Positions 48,171 through 59,150 of a DNA stretch of 64,000 nt are shown here, piece after piece. The translations under genes and the position numbers were made by a program. Source of the DNA: Trichopria drosophilae (taxonomy: Eukaryota > Arthropoda > Insecta > Hymenoptera > Diapriidae); the NCBI GenBank assembly GCA_030407085.1, contig CM059582.1, positions 140,261,501 to 140,325,500 of the forward strand. Direction: 5' to 3'. Under the pieces are notes generated by a model. It worked only from the letters and a program-made list of their open reading frames with translations. It ran no database searches and was not told where the DNA came from. Position 1 is the stretch's first letter. Each line of letters opens with the position of its first letter.

Positions 48171-50390
48171 ATACGGAATAGATCCCTTCGTATGTTGGCC
48201 CGGAGATGCATTGGGCACATATTGATGACCGATTCAGCCTTCTGTCTACCACGATGTCCCATTTTAGAAACCAGACCAAGGTTTCGTTCTGCTGGTTTTT
48301 AGTGTTGTACAAAAACGCCCCCTACCCTTTGAATTTCATGCTAATGATCTAGCATCATCAGGGGATCCTCCGTTCGATTAATGACGTCGCAAGCCGTTTC
48401 GAGGACTAATCTGTTATGCATACACTCCAGATTCAAAAGGCCATGACCTCCCAATTTTCGGGGAAAATACAGTCGTTCCACGGAACATCTTGAATGCAAA
48501 CTGCGTTATCTTCTGTGCGCATCGGTCAAGACCCCTTGGCTCGTCAACGTTCCACTTAAGTGCTCCAAATCAATAGAGCACTGGTGAAACGGCCAACATA
48601 TTCGTGGCTGCCACCTTATTTTATTCGTCAATTCTGATCACCAGATCTGACGCAGAAGGGGCCGGTATTTCTTAACGATGGTAGTTTTAGCAGTCTGCAC
48701 ATCTTGGACATGCTTCTGAGGCTCTCCCAGGTATGCGTAGGCTTCCTCGGCACTAAGGAGGCGGATGCTACTTCCGTTGATGAGCTCCATATCGTTGTTA
48801 ATGGAGTCTGACCTTCCTCTGTGCAAATGAACGAATGCACACTTGTCCAATCCGAATACCATGCCTATATCTCACGAGCATGTGAAGGGGATGTTCAGAC
48901 ATCGATGTAATTGATCCTCGCCTGATGCGTACAATTTACGATCATCCATATAGAATAAATGGGTAATCTTATGGACACGTTCACCAGGCACCTCATATAT
49001 GTACCCTTGAGATTGTCGGAGAGCAACGGATAGAGGCAATAGTGAAATGCAGCAGAGCAGAGGCTGAATGGTTTCTCAGATCAGAGAAGTCTCCCGATTT
49101 TTGGATCAGCGTCGTTCGGCCCTCCACCAGCCAGTGTAATGGGTTGGTCTCCATTTATATAAGAGCCGAATATTAGGGCTAGATGTTGATGGACAGAAAT
49201 GACCTTCTTCCACTAATAGTTGTTAATTCGATCCCAGCCCGGCGCTGAGAAATTCCTCGCTCTTTTGATGGCATTATTCATCTCTAATGCGCTGACGGGT
49301 GGGCAATCTTCACTTTGTTCTACGAACTCGTCACACAAATCGGTAAAGATTTCAATGCCTGGAGTGTCTGCATTAAGCCTAGATATTTTTTCGTAGATGC
49401 TCCCCCAGAATTCCTCAACCGAGGCCATCGACTGAAACTCGATTCTTGAAAACTTGAAGCTGCGATACGATGTTTGAAGAGATTGGACGGATTCGACCAA
49501 AATGTTGCATTTTGTCGAATTCCATCCTCCCGTCTTTGCAGCCTTTTTTTGGCATCCGCCAAAACCCGAATTTTATCCGCCAAACGTTGCTTGATGTTGA
49601 GCAACTTCAGCTTGTTAAGTGTGTGATAGTATGCCCGCAGTTGTTACGCGACCTTCTTGACTTTAGCCGTAAATGAACGGCCAGATGTTATGTAGTCTAT
49701 CGCACACTGAATATGGAAAGCGAGTTTCCGTGTCAGTCGAATTTTGCCGTTCAATTAAGACATGCGTTTTGTAAGCTGCCAAGTCCCCAATTTCTGCGTC
49801 AGATTTCGAGGAGTCACCAAATCATTCGCAGCCTCAAAAACGGCACAATTGACTTGCCACAGGTGGCAGTCATCTGGAAGAGCATCCACAAGTAGGCTGT
49901 TTCTATTTGCTCTATCTATTTCTTGTTGTTTAGGCAAAATTTTCGTTGTCAGATTTCGCTTAAACACGAGTGTCGTGCTTTCATAATGTGGAGCATCTCT
50001 TTCAGTACCTCGTACGGGCTCAGTTGTTACTTCCTTCACATACGGTACCGGTTGACAGCTGGGAACAACGAAACCTATCGGCCTCAGATTGGCCACATAA
50101 TTTCTCAGATATTAGTCCACTGAAATCGTCCGTGGTCATTTGCGTTTCGCGGTCCCGGGACATCCGTTTCGGCCCCTCCACCTGGGGACTGCGCTGCATC
50201 CGAAGCAGTCCGATGACCAAGGGCCCTGCGCATTGCATTTCTTATAATTGCATATACAGAGTGTAGGGAAACCGTATTCGGGAATCCGTACAATGTATCA
50301 ATCGCGAAATCGACATATTCCATCGATGGATTCAAAACTCTGTTTCACACTCAGCGAAAGGGAAACCGAAGCCATTTTTTTTAACTAGTC
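48171..50390 (-). pseudogene. R4/Dong-like LINE, N-terminal part and reverse transcriptase
   Basis: The minus strand from about 50374 (ATG, MASVSLSLSVKQSF) gives an N-terminal region in several frames, then a helical domain (49604-49440, MLNIKQRLADKIRVLADAKK) and the RT entry EEFWGSIYEKISRLNAD with NFSAPGWDRINNY (49500-49213). Further fragments include VISVHQHLALIFGSYINGDQP, the catalytic FYMDDRKLYASGEDQ near 48950, and the thumb region FGLDKCAFVHLH plus AEEAYAYLGEPQKHVQDVQ (48862-48638). Many stops and shifts occur. The frame at 48171 (IRRDLF...) resumes at 35037 beyond the gypsy insertion. The KNWxAPGPD-like entry and YMDD with a C-terminal restriction-like endonuclease indicate the R4/Dong clade. 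Confidence 0.85.
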
Positions 50391-50879
50391 ATAATCTCAA
50401 CATCATCAATTCCATAGCTTTACCACCAATTTTAGTCAAACTTATGTAGTATCATACGTCAAATTCGTAGCTCAGCGCTCTATTTTTCACGTGACCTACC
50501 TTGGAACCGTCACGTTGCTTCAATTAGTTCCAAATTTCACTTTGCTCTGTATAGGCTGCGATTCCGTGGCTCCAGCCTACCATCTTCGGTGAAGCTCATG
50601 TTAATCAATTCTTTAATTCTTCCGTTCTTGGATTTCGCATGCCTCCTCTTTGCCGACGCCACCGGTTATCAAATCACCAAGTTACGCAGGCTTCTGAACT
50701 CTGCCTTGAGATTCGACTAGCAGCTACGACATGATCAGCCTTACTGGGTTATAGCATCTTGGTTGACTATAGAAAACCGTCACAAATATTGTCATTGTGC
50801 ATTGTCGCCTGAATGTATCTGCGAAAGGTTCACCTTGGCTTCTATTCATTCTTCACGTCTAAGCCCAAGTTTTTTCCAT
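50391..50879. other. Gene-free stretch, probably old LINE sequence
   Basis: No reading frame is convincing. It lies between the R4-like 5' end and a plus-strand LINE scrap, and may contain the untranslated leader of the former and coding remains of the latter. Confidence 0.35.
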
Positions 50880-51032
50880 CTCCCAATATGTCGAACAAAT
50901 TTTTATGAAAGCTCATACTAGATTTCCACCATTAAATTATGGAACTCACTACTCGTTGAAATGCGCAATTCGCCATCCTACTCGGGGTTTAAATTGGCAC
51001 TGAATGAATTTTTACGACGAAGCATAACTTAG
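50880..51032 (+). pseudogene. C-terminal scrap of a LINE reverse transcriptase ORF
   Basis: A 50-codon frame with one internal TAG reads LPICRTNFYESSY, then ISTIKLWNSLLVEMRNSP and SGFKLALNEFLRR, ending in TAG at 51030-51032. The pattern (RTN...LWNSL...FK..L..FL) is the conserved tail found after RT in several insect LINE clades. The AT-rich sequence to about 51440 would be its 3' UTR. Clade not assigned; upstream RT is not recognisable. Confidence 0.6.
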
Positions 51033-52699
51033 TTACCTACTTATTCCCACTGTTGTGTACAGCGGAGTGAACTCATTTTGTATTTCCATCAGTATCTTAT
51101 GTTCACTTTAAACTACCGCTTCCATTGAACCTCGTTTATCTAACAAAATCATTATCTCTATCAAAAATTTTGTACAGTTAGGCCGTCATGAGGTTTTATA
51201 ATTCTTTGTACTAGTGTTTAAGTCGCGTCGCCACCGTCTTAGTTTGTCTGACAGCGACTGAGATATAGGGCTATTTAATTTATAAGTATTATGTATATGA
51301 TTATGAATGATTTAATATCATATTCATGTATATTTAGAGTTTTGTATTAAGTACTCAGCGTTGTATATTAAATGTAATGAAATGCATGGAGAGCAAATAT
51401 ACGTACTATCATGAGTTTGCAGTATTTGGCGATATCTTTAAAGTCAGGGGAGGCACCAACAAAAACAAGAGAGGAGGTGAGTTATTTGTAGAAATTATAG
51501 AAACCCGAACGGGTACAATCGTTGCCTTTCACAAAATGTAACTTTCGTACCTTTTATGTTCGTCTAAGAGTCTTCTTGCTGACATGACATTGGATACCAT
51601 ACCAGCAATTAGAGGGGTTAGCCAATTGCTCACGATTATGACCATTAAAGAAGGGAGAGTAGGTCCGAATATTATACGTAAACAATACATTCTAAAATAT
51701 TGGAGTAAAAGTACACATTTTACATCCATCTACGTTTCAGCCGATACCATTTATTCGGTTTCTGATGCCATCGAAAAAAAGGAGGCTTATATGAAATTTT
51801 CAATTTAATGAAAAATAAGATCGCCATTAAAAGTATGCCCAAAAACTTTGAAATGGCCTTAAGGAATGTCGTTCCACTACTGACAGATATGATTAAATGA
51901 ATATCCTCTCATGATCGCACTTTTATGATGCCATCTTATTTAACTTCTTCAATATTTTGGCTCTCTACAAAATGTCTTGCTGGTTTTTAGTTATGTCTAC
52001 CGTTTGCATGAAAATATATACGTTTTATTTTTTAGGAGCTTCATAATGCGTCCCTTAGCATTTTATTATTGTCTTGATAATATGCCAAGATCTTACGACT
52101 AGCTACGAGAGCCTCACCCATAATGGTCACTCGGGTCATTGTGACTACTCTAAGCCTTTTTTTTGTTTAAATTTATTACATATTAAACTTTAGTAGTATC
52201 GACCGTATCAATTAATTTTATTTGGATTTCTGATTTCTTTTCGGTTGAAAGAATGGTTATAATTTTTTTTATATGCCATAACTGTTATAAATATTTTAAA
52301 CAATTAAATTGTACTATCATGTTTTTGTGGTTGACTGACAACCTTTGTAAGGATTGCGAAAACATGCTAGGAAAAAAGAGATGCAAAGGCTGTTGCAGAA
52401 TGATGAGAGGGTAAAACTTGTCGCGTATAATTTTGTGTTCTTAACTTATCTCCCTCCTGAAAACCTGGATGGCGAAAGTGAAGCCGGGGGGCATGTTCAG
52501 TATATCAACTAAAATAACGCACTAATAATGCAATTGAGTTCTACCATAAGTTTCCCTGTCAAACAATAAGAAAGAGACCAAGAATTGCAACGTTGAAAAA
52601 CCACACAGATCCGTCATTCCTATGATAATTTTTTTGACAGTCCTGACATATAATCTTCAATTGTTTCATTATTCATATATTAAAATGCGTTATCAATTA
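51033..52699. other. Gene-free stretch
   Basis: 51033-51440 is likely LINE 3' UTR. A 74-residue plus-strand frame at 51584-51808 has an ordinary composition but no recognisable domain. The rest is AT-rich and unassigned. Confidence 0.4.
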
Positions 52700-53095
52700 T
52701 AATAGGACCTGGAATTTTCCCCGCTTTAATGACTATTTTGCCTATTCCCTGGTCGACTCTAGGGTGGAAGTTTGCTGACACATGACAACACATAGACAGC
52801 ACATGGACAGATTTCATGGCTAAACCAACACAGAGCCAGAACCCCCCCCCCCCTCTTCCCCAATGTCGGTCCCGCCAGCGAATTCGGCGTTCTGTTCCGT
52901 AGTGAGCATGTCGAGGGGATTATCTCATCTGTATCCAAGATAAGACCCATAATGTGCCGACCGCTGAAAAGACGCTGGCACCGTCCAGCGTACCCAAATT
53001 CGCACCTTCGCCAGGCGGGGTTGGGGGTTGGAACTGAAGACTTCTCGACGTTCGGTTCGTCAGGCCTCAGCTCTCACGTTCAGTTCGTCCCTTTG
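52700..53095 (-). mobile_element. tRNA-derived SINE, copy B
   Basis: On the minus strand it reads GAACCGAACGTCGAGAAGTC (head), then CTGGCGAAGGTGCGAATTTG, GGGTCTTATCTTGGATACAG, GGTTCTGGCTCTGTGTTGG, CCACCCTAGAGTCGACC and CATTAAAGCGGGGAAAATTC. The same order occurs in copy A (17890-18345). The B box is degraded (AGTTCCAACCCCC), so this copy is older. A poly-C run interrupts it at 52841-52852. Confidence 0.78.
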
Positions 53096-53916
53096 TTATC
53101 AATTATAATATTTAATATAAAAATTTAATTATTACTGAAAGAAATATTATATTTAAAATTAGAGATAAATTAAAAAATGAGGTTCACTACAGCTCTTCTC
53201 CATTCGAGAGCCAATAATTCTCCAGCCCACAAAATGTTAATGCTCTCTAAACAAGGGAAACATAAAGGTTGGTCGAAAAATTATGGGAGTCACTGAATGT
53301 GGCCGAAAATTAACTGATTAACCAAGTAATTGAGAAAACTGTTAAGATAGTTGATTGAAGACATGTGAAATCCGCTATTGTTTTAAGTAATAATTTTGAA
53401 CTTTACATACAAAATTTCTTTATTTGTTATTCGTACCCTATACCGCGTCTAATAAATTTCTTAGTAATTATGCAAAAGATTAAACAAATTGAAATAAACT
53501 TTAAATTGCAATTCATTGTACTTTTAAGATGAAACTTCTGCCTTGTCTGAACCATCCTTGGCTGAAAATCTATAAGATCCACTATTCCTGATTCAAGTTA
53601 TCTCGAAACAAATTTTTTTTGTGCCCTGTGTTATTAATAACAAAAAATAATTGTAAACACAAATTAATATATTTAAACAAAAGATGTTGTACATTTATAA
53701 ATTTCTCATTATCTAAATTTTTATTGTACAGTAATTCCATGATTGCAAGACATTTGTCAAACACGGTCGCAATATTCTTATTGTCTAATATTTGCATTTT
53801 TTCTTAAATTCTCTATTATCGAATGTAATTAAGTCATTTCCCGATTTTGGGAACGAGCGTGACTTTAATCTAGTTTAATTAATCGAATTTCGGATTTAAT
53901 ACTTTTAAGTCTTAGT
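53096..53916. other. Gene-free AT-rich stretch
   Basis: Short AT-rich frames on both strands (53582-53797, 53619-53807) overlap antisense and carry no domain. Confidence 0.45.
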
Positions 53917-54360
53917 AATCAGTCTTCATAGAGAATTGAATCAATTGGGAAAAAATTTTAAAAATAATAAAATGAGTAAATCGATTTTCTCTTCACAGAG
54001 AAATCAATTACGCGGAAGAATTATTAAAATTCCTAAACTCATTTAATCAGCTCGCTTCATAGGGAACTGAATTAACTGGAAAAATAATAAAAAATAATAA
54101 AACGAAGAAATCGATTAATCGGAGGAATTATTAAATTTCCTAAATCTCAGTTAATCAGCTCTCTTCATTGAGAACTGAATCAACTGGAAAAATAAATATT
54201 AATTAAGTTTCAGTTAATGAGTTCTCTTCATAGAAAAATGAATCAACTAGAAAAATAAATATTAATTAAGTCTCAGGTAATCAGTTCTCTTCATAGAGAA
54301 ATAAATCAATTGGAAAACAAAATATTAATTAAATCTCAGTTAATCAGTTCTCTTGATATT
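53917..54360. repeat. 63-bp satellite array with two longer units
   Basis: AATCAGTTCTCTTCATAGAG-like starts occur at 53917, 54045, 54153, 54216, 54279 and 54342. The last spacings are exactly 63, 63 and 63 bp; the first two are 128 and 108 bp because they contain an extra AATAATAAAA...ATCGATT block. Each unit has TGAATCAACTGGAAAAATAA. Confidence 0.88.
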
Positions 54361-54648
54361 AATATTTCAATTATGTTATTTCACATATTGTGGGGAAGCA
54401 TATATTATAAAAGTCGTTTCTGTGCGGCACGTTACACCTACCCCCTTTTAACATGAAATTTTGCAGAAATTTTGAAGAAATTAAATTTTGAAGAAAATAA
54501 TTTAATAATTTTGAAGAATTTTGGTTTTAAGATACGCACTATTATCATTTTAATTTATCGTTACAATTTTGAAGAAATTCTATTATTATTCTATTTTATT
54601 AGTATGAATTTGAATAATTTCATCTTGCGTATACACATTATCATTGTT
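54361..54648. other. AT-rich spacer with TTTTGAAGAA repeats
   Basis: TTTTGAAGAA recurs near 54474, 54487, 54512 and 54570. No gene. Confidence 0.5.
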
Positions 54649-54921
54649 CTATTTTATCACCGTAGTTTCTGATGGCGTTAATCCATAGGGATGAGATACA
54701 GGTGCTGATGCTGACGGTTTGTTGCTGACGATGTCTGATGATTTTGTTTCTATTTCCTTTGTTGGTTCAACGAGATATGATGTTAACCTTTGTGATTGGT
54801 ATATCGGATTATCCATCCGTAGCTGGAGTTGGCTCTGAAATTGAGGTGTTGGCCCGATTACTGAGTATTCGGAGGTGTAGTAATACATTTGTTGCTGTTG
54901 CTGCTGTTGATGTTGTTGTTG
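54649..54921 (-). CDS. Unidentified 91-codon frame with polyglutamine start
   Basis: The minus strand is open from 54921 to the stop at 54649. It begins with a Gln-rich run (QQQHQQQQQQQ), followed by MYYYTSEYSVIGPTPQFQSQ and a Ser/Pro/Thr-rich tail (KPSASAPVSHPYGLTPSETT). The composition looks like a real disordered protein segment such as the end of a transcription factor. An in-frame TGA at 54922-54924 precedes the Gln run, and the frame before it (LELDPRSNSLYA) also looks protein-like. It could be the last exon or a retro-copy scrap of a host gene. No family assigned; possibly not expressed. Confidence 0.3.
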   Translation of the reverse strand, partial: QQQHQQQQQQQMYYYTSEYSVIGPTPQFQSQLQLRMDNPIYQSQRLTSYLVEPTKEIETKSSDIVSNKPSASAPVSHPYGLTPSETTVIK

Positions 54922-54989
54922 TCATGCATATAGAGAATTAGATCGAGGGTCGAGTTCAAGATGTCAACAAATATCGAGAGGCGTCTGAC

Positions 54990-55420
54990 CACTGCGGGGG
55001 AACGCGATGGTTAAGTGGTTAGCATGCTCGCCTCGTAATCTGAACGTTCCTTAGGTCGTAAGTTCGAATCCCCGTCCGGCAACTTTTTCTGATTATTTCC
55101 ATTGCGGATAATTCGGAAAACCTTGCTGGGCGAAGGTACGAATTTGGGACTGCTACCGACATCAGTCGGTAGTTATCGACACCGTGAATGGGTTTTCCAT
55201 GGTCGACGCTTCGTCAATATTGTCTTGAATGAAAATAAGACAATGTTTGCGATGCCCTTGCTACGGCACAGGCCGCCGACTAACTGTTGACGGTGTCGAT
55301 TGTGTGTAGTATTTGTGATCGTTTACTTGTTTGTATCGTCCTGTGTGGGATGATGACTAAGCCTTGCCCGATTAGCCATAGATGGCATAAAGTTGGCAAG
55401 TAAATCTGACCAATGTAAAA
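54990..55420 (+). mobile_element. tRNA-derived SINE, copy C (different tRNA head)
   Basis: The head (about 54998-55082) has a good A box (TGGTTAAGTGG), an anticodon-loop-like CTCGTAA and a perfect B box (AGTTCGAATCC). It resembles a threonine (CGT) tRNA but lacks a closed acceptor stem, so it is not a tRNA gene. The following body AACCTTGCTGGGCGAAGGTA with AATTTGGGACTGCTACCGAC and GTCGGTAGTTATC is shared with copies A and B. The 3' half (GCCGCCGACTAACTGTTGAC on) differs, so this is a separate family sharing a central domain. Confidence 0.78.
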
Positions 55421-55657
55421 TGTATGTAATACATTTGTTGAAGAGTCCATAATTGCTCCCAACAAATAAAATAACCAGCCGAAAGCACGTTGTAACGTAA
55501 AAAAATGAATTGTCGTCAAAGAGCCCCACTATAATCACTATACCACGCACTCCCGCACTTGCTAGTCCGAAATTACTAAATTCACTCTAAATCTTGTTCC
55601 TGGTCGAGTGCGCGATTTATGCAATTCGTCATTTTTGTATTATATAATTACTTTTAT

Positions 55658-55688
55658 CTGAAGAGGGCTACAATCCGAGTGCCGAAAC
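55658..55688 (+). ncRNA. Hammerhead-like core of a Penelope-type terminal repeat (weak)
   Basis: CTGAAGA (55658-55664) and GAAAC (55684-55688) have the spacing of hammerhead ribozyme cores that Penelope-like elements carry in their terminal repeats, and a Penelope-type ORF follows about 150 bp later. The intervening stem has only about three pairs (GGC/GCC), so a working ribozyme is doubtful. Confidence 0.35.
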
Positions 55689-55834
55689 ATCATATTTATA
55701 TATTTTTAATTAAATATTAATTTTACCTTGTTTTTGAAAGGTAAACATGTACTGCAATTTCTATGTTTATATCAAAAGTAAACATGGTGCTAAGCTCGTT
55801 CACCTCTTAAAGGAATGGGCACGGATTTTAAAAC

Positions 55835-56897
55835 TATTAGCGAAATATAATAATCAAAGAATATTTTTACTACAAATGTCGTTCAAAAAGTGTCATCCCT
55901 AATCATTTAACTCATATTTTCTCTCAAATAAACAGATCTTTTCATTCTTACAAGACTATACACATTTAACAACTTCTATAATGATTCCACCAAATTATTA
56001 TTGAATCTAGAAATATCCGACCTACATTATAAAATTAATTACTACAGAAATCTAAAATTCAAATTATTTTATGAGATTACACACTTTTTACCCTTTTACT
56101 TATACAGCAATTTCTCGTACACACAAAATATTAAATATAATAACTCTTTCAAATTTTACTCGTTTAAACTTTTCAAAAAATTAAAGTTTCTAGGAATAAA
56201 AAAACATAAGTCTGATAATTGCATCCTAAAACAAAGTTTACCTCGCACACAACCTAACTGGATTAAAATTCTTACAAATGTTGATATTCCTGAGGAATAA
56301 TTAATGTATTGCTCTGGGTGAAAATTTCGCTTTTCCCATTCCATCTAAAATCCCTTTGCATAATTTTATAGCGGTCATACAGGACGTTATACCAAAAATT
56401 GATAATTTTCTAGACAATAATGGTAATGTGATCATTGATAATAAAAACAACGTCACAAGAGACTGTATCGACATTGTGAATAATGTAAACAATAACAATA
56501 ACAAACCTCAAACTCCGAAACATATTATAGACAGTATACATACATTTTTTTAAAAAGAAAACAATATCGTCATTACACGGGCAGATAAAAGCAACACTAT
56601 CGTCATTTTACCTAAAGATGAGTATTTACAAAAAATGAATACCCTGATCAATGACTCTACAACATACGTAGCATCTAAATTTGAGTACGCTGAAACAATA
56701 TCCAAAAAAGTAAACTCATTGATTATTAAATGGGAAAAGATGAAATATATCAATATATACACTGGTAAATTCCTTAGATCTATAATAGGGTAATGCCGAG
56801 AGCTTGTGGCCTAGCTGAGATCCATAAAAACGGTATACCCCTTAGAATAATTGTATCGCCTATAAATTCTCCAACATACAATGTAGCCACTCTTTTT
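55835..56897 (+). pseudogene. Penelope-like element ORF, N-terminal and early RT fragment
   Basis: Broken plus-strand frames give RIFLLQMSFKKC, VIPNHLTHIFSQINRSF, LLNLEISDLHYKINYYR (56001-56300), a linker, then the diagnostic IVITRADKSNTIVILPKDEY with NDSTTY, and GLAEIHKNGIPLRIIVSPIN with SPTYNVA. The last two are the entry motifs of Penelope-type reverse transcriptases, where the usual forms are DKG/ADKG...Y and LPKIHKxxxPLRPIVS. The similarity ends at 56897, before the catalytic YxDD, so palm, thumb and GIY-YIG endonuclease are missing. Stops at 56551 and 56792 and several frameshifts confirm decay. Confidence 0.82.
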
Positions 56898-57273
56898 ACT
56901 AATATTCGCTTCGTGCGTGGCACTGGAGGGGATACGTAAAACGACAGCAGCGCTCGAGTAGCAATTCCCGGAACTGCGTACCCCGAGTATATATCAAAAG
57001 CCTTTGATATTCACAGTAATTCGACATTTTTAATTGAAGTTTATGAGTATATTGCAGTGAATTACAGATATAAACGTATTCAGAAATTCGCATTAGACCT
57101 TTAATCAAATATTTTTATGGTTTGCGTTATCCAAATATTCATATGACTTCCAAATACAGCTTTTTAATAGGCTTTTGTAAAAAATATCGATGTAATTTTA
57201 CTACGTATAATGTTGGAAAAAAAATCGATTCACGTATAACCTGAGATTTAAAAAAAAAGGGAACTGTTCCCAA
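56898..57273. other. Gene-free stretch
   Basis: Sequence after the Penelope-like breakpoint. The 69-residue minus-strand frame at 56899-57108 has no recognisable domain. Confidence 0.4.
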
Positions 57274-57920
57274 TGAGCATTTTTTTGCAGAAATCGGTCA
57301 AAGGTAATAAGATTAAAGGGTTCCTGAGTTTTCCACATCGTGCGAGGTACGGAAGGTTTTTTTTTACGTTTTTTTAAAAAAAAAGCGTTTTTTACGATTT
57401 CTTGTTTGGTTTTTTGCGAATATCTCCGGTTCTATTTATCGTACAGAAACCAAAAAATACCAATCTCTTCGTTATGAAATTCTCTACAAAGCATTTTTTT
57501 TGCAGAAATCGATCAAAGGTAATGAGATTAAAGGGTCCCTGAGTTTTCCACATCGTGCGAGGTACGGAAGGTATTTTTTTACGTTTTTTTAAAAAAAAAG
57601 CGTTTTTTACGATTTCTTGTTTGGTTTTTTGCGAATATCTCCGGTTCTATTTATCGTACAGAAACCAAAAAATACCAATCTCTTCGTTATGAAATTCTCT
57701 ACAAAGCATTTTTTTTTGCAGAAATCGATCAAAGGTAATGAGATTAAAGGGTCCCTGAGTTTTCCACATCGTGCGAGGTACGGAAGGTATTTTTTTACGT
57801 TTTTTTAAAAAAAAAGCGTTTTTTACGATTTCTTGTTTGGTTTTTTGCGAATATCTCCGGTTCTATTTATCGTACAGAAACCAAAAATATACCAATCTCT
57901 TCGTTATGAAATTCTCTACA
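57274..57920. repeat. 216-bp satellite, three tandem units
   Basis: CACATCGTGCGAGGTACGGA starts at 57334, 57549 and 57765 (spacings 215 and 216). Units are nearly identical and include AATATCTCCGGTTCTATTTA and CCAATCTCTTCGTTATGAAA. Short plus-strand frames here (57617-57808, 57771-58049) are products of the repeat. Confidence 0.92.
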
Positions 57921-58331
57921 AAACATTCTGACATCATAATTCGGAATTATTGCAACATAACCTTAAAAAAAATAAAAACCGCGTTTCATGCAGAATTTTG
58001 GTTTTTATTTTTTATGATTTTTTCTAAACATCCAATTACACTAGTATAGCAGGAAAAGTAGCTTTTTCAGACCATAATTATGTGGTTAAAATTTGAAGAA
58101 AAAAAATTCATTAGAACGGCCATAATGTTCGTTTGAATTTTAAAATTAAGCAGCTCGTAACTTGTGGGCGTTTGTTGTGTGACTTTTTTGTTTTTAAATT
58201 GTAGATCTTTTTATGCTCTATCAGATGGTTATAAATAATATTGTCAAAATTTGAAAAAAATCGTTTAAAAATAGGTTTTTTAAAAAAAAAATTTTGTTTT
58301 GTTTTTTTATTAAAAAATCAGATTTTATTAC
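57921..58331. other. Gene-free AT-rich spacer
   Basis: Long A and T runs; nothing recognised before the transposon end at 58332. Confidence 0.5.
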
Positions 58332-58965
58332 AAAGGACCCCGCACACTTTAGCTTGATTTGCGGGCCCGGTTAAATTTCCTGAAAATTCGCTAAGTTGTA
58401 GTCCAGAATAGCCCGAACAAAAGTTCTATATGGTAAAAGCCCCAAAAATCAATAGTTTTCGAGATAAAGTACTATACGATATAGTACGGGCGTACGATAT
58501 AGGCCCCCGGATCCTAGACTTTCGCATTTATTTTTTATATGCAACAACAATATGCATAGGTTTTTTTGGTCGCTGATTACGAATGTGATAACAGATTTTA
58601 AAAATTCAAAATGGCGGATCCCATATGGCGGACGAGTTTTGAAAAATTAAACGAAATCGCTTGAAACTCATTATTCTGGGGTTTTTGGGGTCGCTGATCA
58701 CGAATCTGATATCAGATTTTGAAAATTCAAAATGGCGTATCCAATATGGCGGACGAGTTTTGAAAAATTGAACGAAATTGCAAGAAACTCGTTACTCGGG
58801 GGTTTTGTGGGTCGCTGGTTACGAATCTGATATCAGGCTTTGAAAATCTAAAATGGCGGATTCAATATGGCGGACGTGTTTTAAAAAATTGAACGAAATC
58901 GCTCGAAACTCGTTCTTCTAGGGTTTTTGGGGTCCCCGATGATGAATTTGATATCAGATTTGAAA
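58332..58965. repeat. Left inverted arm with 121-bp repeats
   Basis: After the single-copy terminus, repeat starts (GGTCGCTGATTACGAAT and variants) fall at 58569, 58690, 58811 and 58932, each 121 bp apart. Each unit contains AAAATGGCGGATCCCATATG followed by GCGG, a pair of GCCAT-core motifs on the opposite strand. Confidence 0.9.
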
Positions 58966-59150
58966 TAATAAAATTAGAATAATATTTCCAATAATTAAGA
59001 AATAATAAATACACGTATAGCATATAAATGCAATATTTATTATTTACAAATAATAACATATTTATACATTTTTTTTGTAGACGTACTGCGTTTTTACCGC
59101 GTTTTTACTTTACTGTGTGTGTCGGCGCGTCGTGAGTGAAACCTTAACAT

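Larger units (their letters stand above)
35034..48174 (-). mobile_element. Ty3/gypsy retrotransposon (outer), interrupted by a second gypsy
   Basis: LTR copies at 35038-35956 and 47623-48170 flank gag-pol read on the minus strand. ATAC at 35034-35037 and 48171-48174 is the 4-bp target duplication, and the LTR starts TGTAG and ends CTACA on the minus strand. The insertion splits an R4/Dong-like LINE, whose frame reads across once this element and one ATAC are set aside. The inner plus-strand gypsy at 40536-47622 entered near the end of this element's 5' LTR. The leader and the start of gag are missing, so a deletion accompanied or followed that event. Confidence 0.9.
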
